A DNA stretch of 64,000 bases, taken from assembly GCA_043101605.1 (NCBI GenBank), contig JBICIG010000033.1, positions 1-64,000 on the forward strand, written 5' to 3'. Positions 9,061 to 17,010 of the stretch are shown piece after piece. The stretch's first letter is position 1. The number at the start of each line of letters is the position of its first letter. The stretch is from JBICIG01 sp043101605. Lineage in GTDB: Bacteria > Planctomycetota > Phycisphaerae > Phycisphaerales > UBA1924. The notes beneath the pieces are model-generated. The model ran no database searches, was not told the DNA's origin, and saw only the letters and a list, made by a program, of their open reading frames with translations. A program made the position numbers and the translations under genes.

Positions 9061-10179
9061 ATGTCCGATACGCAGCAATCTTGGAGCTACGACTTCGATC
9101 GGGTGATGACCTCGATCGCCCGCGCCACCTCGGCCGGCATCCAGAGCCTGTCGGCACCCGTGCTGCTCGACATGGCCCGCACGCTCGACGAGCAGTTCCG
9201 TGAGGCTCCCGCCGGGTCGGACTACCGGCGCCAACTCGCGATCGCCCTGCTCGGCATCGCCGCCGAACTCGATCGCAGGCTCGCCGCGGCGGATCTGGAT
9301 GAGGACGGGCTCCCCGTGCTCGACGGGCTCGATTGGGACGCGAACTCGCCGCTCGCCGGCGTGCTCGATGATGTCCCCCCGTTTGGCAACCGCGACCAGT
9401 GGGCAGTTGCCGCCGGCCAGGAGCCCCGTCCGCGTCCGCCCCGTCCGCGCCGCCCGCGTCCGCGGTCGACGCCGCAGCGTCCGCAGTCGAACGGCCGCCA
9501 GCCTCGCCGTTGGAACGGGCCGCGCGTCGCGCCCCCCTCGGGTGCCATTCGCGCTCCCGAGGAACTCCCCCCGTACGAGAGCCTCGCCAACCAGGCGAGC
9601 CAGGTGCTCGACGGCGTCGGGTTCGGCATCGGCGCGATCGGCGAGGGTGCCGCGGTGCTCGAGATCTACGGCGCCGGCGCCGCCTCGGCGACGGCCGGCA
9701 TGGCCGCGTTCGTCGCCGGGATCCTCTCACTCCCGCTCGCGGCGGTCGCCGGGCACCTCGGGCTCAGCGCCGCCAACGAGATCGGTGCCGAGATGGCCCG
9801 TCGCCGAGCCTTCATGGAGGGCTTCGCCGACGGGCTCCAGAACCTCGCGATGCAGTGCATGCGGTCGTTCGACCGCAACCGCGGGCGGTTCGAGGACCGG
9901 TCCATCCGCGACCTGCGCCCCGAAGACATGCAGTATGTCGACCCGCCGAGCGGGCCGTACAACAACCCGCGTTCGCAGTTCGCCGCGAGCATCATGTCGA
10001 TGGACGCCGCCCGCGAGGGCTACGACGCCGGCCGCCGACAGGCGATGGCGTGGTACCGTGCCCGCGACAACGAACAGCGCTACAAGGGCCGCGCCATGCT
10101 CCTGGGCATGCTCCGTGAGTGGGGCGCCGGCATGGCCGACCAAATCCTCCAGCAGATGCGCCGGCAGAGCGGCGGCTGA
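9061..10179 (+). CDS. Unrecognised 372-residue protein with a hydrophobic core, in the T6SS cluster
   Basis: Three parts can be seen. Residues 1-110 are soluble and helical (DFDRVMTSIARATSAGIQSL...). Residues about 120-160 form a Pro/Arg-rich linker (RPRPPRPRRPRPRSTPQRPQ). Residues about 180-250 are a Gly/Ala-rich hydrophobic stretch that could form one or two membrane helices (GFGIGAIGEGAAVLEIYGAG, AAFVAGILSLPLAAVAGHLG). The C-terminal third is polar and helical. I know no family for it. The linker followed by a glycine-rich hydrophobic hairpin is reminiscent of pore-forming or membrane-inserting T6SS cargo. An effector, or an inner-membrane accessory or immunity protein, is plausible from its position 21 nt upstream of vgrG. 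Confidence 0.8.
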   Translation: MSDTQQSWSYDFDRVMTSIARATSAGIQSLSAPVLLDMARTLDEQFREAPAGSDYRRQLAIALLGIAAELDRRLAAADLDEDGLPVLDGLDWDANSPLAGVLDDVPPFGNRDQWAVAAGQEPRPRPPRPRRPRPRSTPQRPQSNGRQPRRWNGPRVAPPSGAIRAPEELPPYESLANQASQVLDGVGFGIGAIGEGAAVLEIYGAGAASATAGMAAFVAGILSLPLAAVAGHLGLSAANEIGAEMARRRAFMEGFADGLQNLAMQCMRSFDRNRGRFEDRSIRDLRPEDMQYVDPPSGPYNNPRSQFAASIMSMDAAREGYDAGRRQAMAWYRARDNEQRYKGRAMLLGMLREWGAGMADQILQQMRRQSGG

Positions 10180-10199
10180 GTCACCAGAGGTTCCCACCC

Positions 10200-12536
10200 A
10201 TGCCCGCCACCCAGGAAAACCGCTTCATGGCCCTCGGCACCTCGCTCGGCGACGACGCCGTGCTCCTCAACGCCGTCCACGGGCGAGAGGCGCTCGGCGA
10301 GCCGTTCAGCTACGAGGTCGATGTCGCCGCCGAGAAGCCCGAGACCAAGCCCGACGATCTCCTGGGCACCAATGTCACCATCCGCATCCAGGCCGACAAG
10401 GAAGAGACCCGCTACATCAACGGCTTCGTCAGCAAGGTCATCCAGATCTCGCACAAAGCCGCCCTCAACGAGGCACGCCTCGTCGTCGTCCCATGGCTCT
10501 GGTTCCTCACCCGCACCAGCGACTGCCGGATCTTCCAGGAGATGACCGTCCCGGACATCATCCAGCAGATCTTCCGCGACTACGGCTTCACCGACTTCGA
10601 GGACCGCCTGCTCGGCAAGTACCGCACCTGGGAGTACTGCGTCCAGTACCGCGAGAGCGCGTTCGACTTCGTCTCCCGGCTCATGGAGCAGGAGGGCATC
10701 TACTACTACTTCAAGCACGAGGACGGCAAGCACACCCTCGTCCTGGCCGACGACCCGGGCTCCCACGACCCCATCGCCGGCGAGAGCACCATCCCCTACC
10801 TGCTCGAGGCCGATGCGCCGCTCAAGGAACGCTTCTACGCGTGGAGCTCCTCCAAGCAGGTCCAGTCGGGCACCGTCGCGATCCGCGACTTCAACTTTCT
10901 CAACCCGCAGCAGCCCATCGACGCCCTCTCCTCGATGCCACGCGAGCACGAAGCCGCCGACTTCGAGGTCTTCGACTACCCCGGCGAGTTCGCCGCCGCC
11001 GAGGAGGGCGATTCCTACGCCCGCGTCCGAGCCGAGGAACTCTCCTGCCGCCACCACATCATCTCGGGGCGGTGCGACGCGCGGCTCATGGCGACCGGAG
11101 GCCTCTTCACCCTCGAGGACCCGTCCGCCGCCCTTCGCGACGATGTCCCGGGCGAATACCTGGTCGTCCAGACCTCCCTCAGCGGCGTCGAAGGCGGCTA
11201 CCGCTCGGGCACCCAGTCCGACGAGCCCTACTTCGAATGCACCGTCCGTGCCATCCCCAGCGGCACGCCCTACCGATCGGCCCGCGTCACGCCCAAGCCC
11301 GCGATCCAGGGCCCGCAGACCGCGATCGTCGTCGGGAAGGACGGCGAGGAGATCGACGCCGACGAGCACGGCCGCGTCAAGGTGCAGTTCCACTGGGACC
11401 GCGACGGCAAGGGCAACGAGACCAGTTCCTGCTGGGTCCGCGTCTCCCAGCCGCTCGCGGGCAAGGGGTGGGGACACCTCTACACGCCTCGCATCGGTCA
11501 GGAGGTCATCGTCGAGTTCCTCGAGGGCGACCCCGATCGACCCATCATCACCGGCCGCGTCTACAACGCCGTCAACAAGCCGCCCTACGACCCCAAGTCC
11601 ATGCCCACCATCTCGGGAATCAAGACCAACACCAGCAAGGGTGGCGGCGGGTTCAACGAGATCCGCTTCGAGGACAAGGCCGGCGAAGAGCAGATCTTCA
11701 TCCACGGGCAGAAGAACTACGACCAGCGGATCCTCAACGACCGTTTCGAGTGGATCGGCAACGACCGCCACCTCATCGTCAAGAACGACAAGTTCGAGCA
11801 CATCGAGAACGACCGCCACGAGAAGGTCGACACTCACCACAAGGAAGAGATCGGCAAGGAACGCCATCTCAAGGTCGGGGGCAAGCAGGCGATCGAGGTC
11901 GGCGAGTCCCACTCGCTCACCGTCAAGGGCGATGTCATCGAGGTCTTCAAGGCCAACCACTCCGAAGAGACCACCGGCGATGTCTATGTCAAGGGCAAGA
12001 ATGTCGTCATCGAGGCCCAGATGGGCTTGACCATCAAGTGCGGCTCCAACGCCGTCGTCGTCGATCCCAAGGGCGTCACCATCACCGGCTCCATGGTCGT
12101 CATCGACGGCAAGCTCGTGAACATCAACTCCGGGCCCGGCTCGCCCGCCGGTTCGGGCAAAGCGGGCAAGGCCGTCGCACCCACCGCGCCCGACGAGGCG
12201 CTCGAGGCCGATGTCGCCGACCCGGGCGAGGTCGAGGAGATCAAGCGCGAGCAGCGCGAGATGAAGAAGGGCAAGTACGGCGCCGTGCCCGTGCCCCCCT
12301 TCAAGCCCTCCGACGACGAGGACGAGGACAAGGAAACCAGTTGGATCGAGATCGAACTCGTCGGCGAGGACGACGAGCCAATCCCCGGACAAAAGTACGA
12401 GGTCACCCTCCCCGACGGCACCGTCGCGTCGGGATCGACCGACCAGAACGGCTACGCCCGCGTCGAGGGCTTCGACCCCGGATCCTGCAAGGTGTCCTTC
12501 CCCGACCTCGATGAAGAAGCGTGGGAGAAGATCTGA
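10200..12536 (+). CDS. vgrG: VgrG (TssI) T6SS spike protein with C-terminal transthyretin-like extension
   Basis: A 778-residue spike protein. Residues about 1-500 are the gp27/gp5-like VgrG core, including SRLMEQEGIYYYFKHEDG, the gp5 OB-fold around RVKVQFHWDRDGKGN, and GWGHLYTPRIGQEVIVEFLEGDPDRP. The beta-helix needle follows, with repeats of the EHIENDRHEK and RHLKVGG type and a charged tail (about 650-715). The last 65 residues (SWIEIELVGEDDEPIPGQKY, GSTDQNGYARVEGF, PGSCKVSFPDLDEEAW) resemble transthyretin/carboxypeptidase-regulatory-like domains found on VgrG proteins as effector-docking platforms. The stop codon shares its last base with the ATG of the LysM gene, suggesting coupled expression of spike and cargo. 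Confidence 0.95.
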   Translation: MPATQENRFMALGTSLGDDAVLLNAVHGREALGEPFSYEVDVAAEKPETKPDDLLGTNVTIRIQADKEETRYINGFVSKVIQISHKAALNEARLVVVPWLWFLTRTSDCRIFQEMTVPDIIQQIFRDYGFTDFEDRLLGKYRTWEYCVQYRESAFDFVSRLMEQEGIYYYFKHEDGKHTLVLADDPGSHDPIAGESTIPYLLEADAPLKERFYAWSSSKQVQSGTVAIRDFNFLNPQQPIDALSSMPREHEAADFEVFDYPGEFAAAEEGDSYARVRAEELSCRHHIISGRCDARLMATGGLFTLEDPSAALRDDVPGEYLVVQTSLSGVEGGYRSGTQSDEPYFECTVRAIPSGTPYRSARVTPKPAIQGPQTAIVVGKDGEEIDADEHGRVKVQFHWDRDGKGNETSSCWVRVSQPLAGKGWGHLYTPRIGQEVIVEFLEGDPDRPIITGRVYNAVNKPPYDPKSMPTISGIKTNTSKGGGGFNEIRFEDKAGEEQIFIHGQKNYDQRILNDRFEWIGNDRHLIVKNDKFEHIENDRHEKVDTHHKEEIGKERHLKVGGKQAIEVGESHSLTVKGDVIEVFKANHSEETTGDVYVKGKNVVIEAQMGLTIKCGSNAVVVDPKGVTITGSMVVIDGKLVNINSGPGSPAGSGKAGKAVAPTAPDEALEADVADPGEVEEIKREQREMKKGKYGAVPVPPFKPSDDEDEDKETSWIEIELVGEDDEPIPGQKYEVTLPDGTVASGSTDQNGYARVEGFDPGSCKVSFPDLDEEAWEKI

Positions 12537-13522
12537 TGACCGACCCCTACAGCTACGACGACCACGACGAAGAATTCCAGAGCTCCCAGAGCCCGCAGTC
12601 CGGCGGCTCTCAGGGATCCTCCGGCTCCCCCGCCGACGATCCGTACAGTTACGACGATCGCCACGAGGATGACTTCCAGGAGGACAACTCGGGCGGCGAC
12701 CAGGACAACGATGCGCTCCAGCGACAATCCTCGCAGGACCCGGATTCCAACCCGTCCAGCCCCGCCGACGAAGGCTTCGACGACCAGGACGACAACGCCT
12801 ACCAGAACGACGAGGGCAACGCGCTGCAGGACCAGGTCGAGCCCTCCTACATGACCGGCCAGTCCGACGATCAGGACGCCGCCACCGTCGGCTCGGGCGA
12901 TTACATCGTCAAGCGCGGCGACGACATGTCCAAGATCGCCACCGCACACGGCTTCTTCTGGCAGACCCTCTGGAACCTCCCCGAGAACTCACAGCTCAAG
13001 AACGAACGCAAGAACCCCAACCAGCTCCTCGAGGGCGACAAGGTCTTCATTCCCGAGTTGCGGCGCAAGGATGAGTCCTGCGGCGACCAGGAAAAGCACC
13101 GTTTCCGCCGCAAGGGCGTCCCCTCCAAGCTCCGCGTCGCCCTCTACCGCAGCGGGCAGCCACGCGTCGGCGTCGAGTGGGAGTTCACCGCCGCTGGCAA
13201 CACCTACTCGGGAACCACCGGCTCGGACGGCATCGTCGAGACCTTCGTCCCGCCCGAGGCGTCCAGCGGCACGCTCGTCCTCAAGGAGGGCGAAACCATC
13301 GAGACCCGCAGCATGTCCATCGGCGTCCTCGACCCCGTCGAGTCCGTCCGCGGCGTGCAGTACCGGCTCAAGAACCTCGGCTACGACTGCGGGTTCTCCG
13401 GCGAGATCGACGACAAGACCACCGAGGCCATCAAGCAGTTCCAGAGCGCCAACGAACTCGACACCACCGGCAAGAACGACCAGGACTTCCGCGACAAGCT
13501 CCAGGAGATCCACGGCAGCTGA
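12536..13522 (+). CDS. LysM-like and peptidoglycan-binding domain protein, VgrG-linked T6SS cargo/accessory
   Basis: A 328-residue protein. Residues 1-115 are acidic, Ser/Asp/Gln-rich low complexity in which DPYSYDD occurs twice (near residues 3 and 40). A LysM-like module follows at about 121-172 (GDYIVKRGDDMSKIATAHGF, FWQTLWNLPENSQLK, LEGDKVFIPEL). This is the variant seen in T6SS-associated proteins next to VgrG. Residues about 200-265 are a beta-rich region containing GNTYSGTTGSDGIVETFVPP. The C-terminus (about 268-325) is a PG_binding_1-type domain (VQYRLKNLGYDCGFSGEIDD, AIKQFQSAN). No catalytic domain is visible, so it more likely anchors cargo at peptidoglycan than cleaves it. It overlaps vgrG by one base and precedes the large putative effector. 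Confidence 0.85.
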   Translation: MTDPYSYDDHDEEFQSSQSPQSGGSQGSSGSPADDPYSYDDRHEDDFQEDNSGGDQDNDALQRQSSQDPDSNPSSPADEGFDDQDDNAYQNDEGNALQDQVEPSYMTGQSDDQDAATVGSGDYIVKRGDDMSKIATAHGFFWQTLWNLPENSQLKNERKNPNQLLEGDKVFIPELRRKDESCGDQEKHRFRRKGVPSKLRVALYRSGQPRVGVEWEFTAAGNTYSGTTGSDGIVETFVPPEASSGTLVLKEGETIETRSMSIGVLDPVESVRGVQYRLKNLGYDCGFSGEIDDKTTEAIKQFQSANELDTTGKNDQDFRDKLQEIHGS

Positions 13523-13540
13523 CCGCCGGGCCAACACGCC

Positions 13541-16462
13541 ATGACCAACATCAACACCAACTTCAAGAGCGATGTCATGAAGCAGTGGGCCCCCAAGCCC
13601 ACCAGCGCCGACATCACCCCGTTCGTCTTCCAGACCGGCGAGCAGTTCCGCTACCGGTGCACGCCCTCGGAGTGCTGGGATGAATCCCCCGACCTCCTGC
13701 GCAACATCGTCGACGACGCCGGCAACGACGCCACCTTCTCGCTGAACGAGGAGGACGCCGGCGAGTGCAAGGTCGACGACGGCTGGAAGGTCAACATCGA
13801 GGAACTCCTCTTCCCGGGCAACGCACGCCAGCCCATCATCGAGAAGTACATCTACATCATCCGCGTCGCCGACGGCGCCCCGTACGCAGAGATCTACGCC
13901 TCGGTCAAGCCCGAAGCCGCCAGCAAGGCGCCCGGCAGCCACGAGCTCAAGGACACCCAGTGGCAGATCTGCTACTCGCTGAGCAAGAACTCCGACATTA
14001 GCTCACGCACCTTCGGCGACCCCGTCCCGCCGCAGATCGATCTCGAGTCCGATGTCTACGCCTTCTTCCTCTCGCCCATGCAGCTCTCGGCCCGCGCGCT
14101 CGAGTACCTCTGCGACAACTTCTCCGACTGCACCGTCCAGGAGAACCTCCAGGGCGCCCCGGGAAGCCTGACGGTCTGCCCGCCCGATCCCTTCCACTGG
14201 GCCGAGTGCGCGCACGAGGACTTCCTCGCCCCGCGCATCCGCGACTACCGCAAGTTCACCACCGACGAGCAGATTCAGTCGGCCAACACCGTCCGCGCCA
14301 CGCTCCAGGGGTGGATCGACCACAACGACGACGAGTACGGCGTCGAGAACAACCTCCGCACCGACGAGATGGAGACCTTCGCCAAGGAGTTCGACACCTA
14401 CGAGAAGGAACTCCGCGAGCACATGGACCGAGCCGCGGCCTACTTCGCCGGCTGGATCGACTCGAAGTGGCACCGCGTCGTCGAGATGACCGGGCAGGAC
14501 GATCCCCTCTACGGCGCGCTCACCTGCGGACACTGGTGGTTCATCTCACGAGATCTCCAGCACGCCGAGCCCACCCGCGAGGCGATGAGCGCCATGGTCC
14601 TCGACGAGGAACGCTTCCTCTACACCCACTGTCTCAAGGAGCTGTCGGCCGGCCAGACGCCCTGGTGGGGCAACGAGATCAGCGCCGACGACGATGCCGA
14701 CATCAGCAGTTCGGGCGACGGAGTCGTCAAGTGGACCAAGCGCTCCGTCAGCGCCATTGGCGGGCTGGTGTCGAACATTCTCCCGTACTACCTCCACCAG
14801 CGCATCCTCGACAAGACTCTCAAGTCCCACAAAGACCTTACCGACCTCTTCTCTCGCACCGCCGTCTACGCACGCTTCGCATACGCGAAAGACATGAAGA
14901 ATCTCATCGCGGCGATCAAGTCGGATCCAGATCAGCTCAGCCTCTGGTACAAGTACAAGATGACCCGCGAGACCGGCGCGATGCGCGTCCCGACGAAGGG
15001 CTCGGGAAACATCCCCCGCGTCGCGGTCGAAATCTCCAGGCACCGCAAGTCGATCCAACTGGAGCTCAAGCAGCTCGACGACCAGATCGACACGCTCAAG
15101 ACCTCCGGGAAGTACTGGCTCCGCAGCAAGGAGGTCGTCAAGGCCCTCCGCGTCCCGCTTGATGTCATCCTCTCCTCGGCGGTCCTCGGCATCGAGACCA
15201 TGGCCCTCATGCACCGCCTCGAGATGAACCAGGAACTCTCGGTCGCCAACTGCTCCGGGTTCGTCAAGGCCGGCGTCGACACCGCCCGCGCCATCACCCA
15301 GATCGTCGAGGTCTACCGCAAGCATGTGCTGACCAAGGCGGGTATGTCCGCCGAACTCATCACCGCCTCCATGAAGGGAATCACCCGTGCCGCGGGCGCG
15401 CTGGCCATCGTCTCGGGGCTCTGCGAGATGTACTCCCGCGGCTCCAAGATGAAGACCGAGGTCGGGCGCGAGGACTGGGGCGCCGCCGTCGGTCAGGGCG
15501 TCGCCCTCCTCGGCGCCGCGCTCTCGGTCGCGGGCGGCATCATCGTCGTCTGCACCGCCGGCGGCGGCACGCTCGGGCCCTTCGGCGCCGGCGCGGGCGC
15601 CATCATCGGCGCCGTCGGCGCCGGGCTCGTCCTCATCGGCGCCCTCTTCGCCTCATGGGTCGCCCGCTCGGAATACGAGGACTTCGCCCGCGGCTCCTGC
15701 TTCGGCAGCGTCTGGGTCGGCTCCGGGCGCATGGCGGTCTCCTGGTACGACAAGGAGATCTGGTACAAGGACCCGCCCGTCAACGACATCCGCGCCCTCT
15801 ACGCCCTGTTCTCCAACTTCACGGTCTGGGTCGAGGGCGACGGCAACCCCGAGATCGGAAGCTCCGGCAAGCTCGTCATCCAGACCGGCAGCCTCTCCCC
15901 GCACGACCGCATCTGGGTCCACCTCGTCCAGTCCTGGCGTCTCTCGTCGGTGGAGCGAGATCAGTTCCCGCCCTACACCGTCAAGTCCATGTCCAGCTAC
16001 GGCGATCGCACCTGCCTCGCGCAGATCGAGTGGAACCCCAACGCCGAGAACGACGCGTTCATCGAGTACACCCACGACAAGCTCGTCTCCTCCTCCTCCC
16101 ATCCCGACACCTTCGAACTCGCCAACCGCGTCAAGATCAAGCCCGCCACCGACTCGCAGCCCCCCCGCATCGAGATCCCCCTGCAGGCCACCAAGTTCCG
16201 CCTCTGGAGCGTCAACAAGTACATCGACCTGGGCGCGACCGACTACAGCGCCAAGGCCCTGAGCTCCAAAGTCCTCGTCGAACTCCGCCGCACCGAACTC
16301 GACGCCGATGCCAACCCGCGCTCGCGTCCCTCGGGCCCGGATCCGCTGCCCCGCCTGCCCATCCCGTCCGACAAGTTCGTCCTCGTCGAGACCACCGACC
16401 TCGCCGGCGGTGCCACCAAAGTCAGCAGCAGCAACTCCTACCACCACGGCAAGCTCGACTGA
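13541..16462 (+). CDS. Large putative T6SS membrane-active effector (VasX-like architecture)
   Basis: A 973-residue protein that I cannot place in a family with certainty. The N-terminal third is soluble and Cys-containing (RYRCTPSECWDESPDLLRN). The middle (about 390-600) is helical. At about residues 640-710 there is a long Gly/Ala-rich hydrophobic hairpin (VALLGAALSVAGGIIVVCTA, then GAGAGAIIGAVGAGLVLIGA) expected to insert in membranes. The C-terminal 250 residues are beta-rich (WVEGDGNPEIGSSGKLVIQT). The order vgrG, LysM adaptor, large protein with a hydrophobic hairpin, PAAR resembles clusters encoding VasX/BTH_I2691-type pore-forming effectors. No obvious immunity gene follows; the 9061-10179 membrane protein is a candidate. 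Function is inferred from architecture and context only. Confidence 0.85.
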   Translation: MTNINTNFKSDVMKQWAPKPTSADITPFVFQTGEQFRYRCTPSECWDESPDLLRNIVDDAGNDATFSLNEEDAGECKVDDGWKVNIEELLFPGNARQPIIEKYIYIIRVADGAPYAEIYASVKPEAASKAPGSHELKDTQWQICYSLSKNSDISSRTFGDPVPPQIDLESDVYAFFLSPMQLSARALEYLCDNFSDCTVQENLQGAPGSLTVCPPDPFHWAECAHEDFLAPRIRDYRKFTTDEQIQSANTVRATLQGWIDHNDDEYGVENNLRTDEMETFAKEFDTYEKELREHMDRAAAYFAGWIDSKWHRVVEMTGQDDPLYGALTCGHWWFISRDLQHAEPTREAMSAMVLDEERFLYTHCLKELSAGQTPWWGNEISADDDADISSSGDGVVKWTKRSVSAIGGLVSNILPYYLHQRILDKTLKSHKDLTDLFSRTAVYARFAYAKDMKNLIAAIKSDPDQLSLWYKYKMTRETGAMRVPTKGSGNIPRVAVEISRHRKSIQLELKQLDDQIDTLKTSGKYWLRSKEVVKALRVPLDVILSSAVLGIETMALMHRLEMNQELSVANCSGFVKAGVDTARAITQIVEVYRKHVLTKAGMSAELITASMKGITRAAGALAIVSGLCEMYSRGSKMKTEVGREDWGAAVGQGVALLGAALSVAGGIIVVCTAGGGTLGPFGAGAGAIIGAVGAGLVLIGALFASWVARSEYEDFARGSCFGSVWVGSGRMAVSWYDKEIWYKDPPVNDIRALYALFSNFTVWVEGDGNPEIGSSGKLVIQTGSLSPHDRIWVHLVQSWRLSSVERDQFPPYTVKSMSSYGDRTCLAQIEWNPNAENDAFIEYTHDKLVSSSSHPDTFELANRVKIKPATDSQPPRIEIPLQATKFRLWSVNKYIDLGATDYSAKALSSKVLVELRRTELDADANPRSRPSGPDPLPRLPIPSDKFVLVETTDLAGGATKVSSSNSYHHGKLD

Positions 16463-16479
16463 TCACCCGGAACCCCGCC

Positions 16480-16776
16480 ATGCCCCCCGCCGCACGCATC
16501 TCCGATATGCACACCTGCCCCATGCAGACCCCCGCGCCCACGCCCGTCCCGCATGTCGGCGGGCCCATCTGCAAGGGCGAGCCCAAAGTCCTCATCGGCT
16601 TCATGCCCGCCGCCCGCGTCGGCGACATGTGCATCTGCACCGGCCCGCCCGACACCATCGCCAAGGGATCCTCCTCGGTCATGATCGGCTTCATGCCCGC
16701 CGCCCGCATGGGCGACATGACCGCCCACGGCGGCTCCATCGTCAAGGGCGAGCCCACCGTCATGATCGGCGGCTAA
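16480..16776 (+). CDS. PAAR-domain protein, T6SS spike tip
   Basis: A 98-residue PAAR protein with the repeated pattern expected of the small conical tip that sits on VgrG. It contains PAARISDMHTCPM, then PICKGEPKVLIGFMPAARVG, then PDTIAKGSSSVMIGFMPAAR, and ends GGSIVKGEPTVMIGG. The His and Cys residues at the start (HTCPM) and middle (DMCICTGPP) suit the metal site of PAAR proteins. It is a stand-alone tip, without N- or C-terminal toxin extension. It lies 17 nt after the putative effector and closes the T6SS gene series. Confidence 0.93.
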   Translation: MPPAARISDMHTCPMQTPAPTPVPHVGGPICKGEPKVLIGFMPAARVGDMCICTGPPDTIAKGSSSVMIGFMPAARMGDMTAHGGSIVKGEPTVMIGG

Positions 16777-17010
16777 GCACATCCCCCCGCCCGCGGCCTC
16801 GCCTGCAAGAACCGTCCCACACCCTCGACCTACGCAGAATTACCCATTCTGAACCCGTCGCGATGCATGCCTCCGCCGCGTTCGCGCGCGCCGAACCCGG
16901 GCCCTACCATCTCCCCGACGGTCCGATCCCACCTCCTCACGCAACCAGCGCCGAGCCGGGGTCGAAAGCACCGGGGCACCCCGGCCGATCTGGACAAGCA
17001 GGAGGATCCG

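Noticed and set aside
10119..10200. Earlier start for vgrG
   Set aside because: The added 27 residues are Pro/Arg rich, not VgrG-like, and overlap the preceding gene.
9200..12514. Long Arg/Pro-rich frame overlapping vgrG and the 9061 gene
   Set aside because: Low-complexity, shifted-frame product of a high-G+C gene. VgrG in the other frame is unambiguous.
1..16776. T6SS cluster as a recent horizontal island
   Set aside because: Codon use and ACGT depletion match the rest of the window, and no integrase, tRNA or flanking repeat is seen. Older transfer cannot be excluded.
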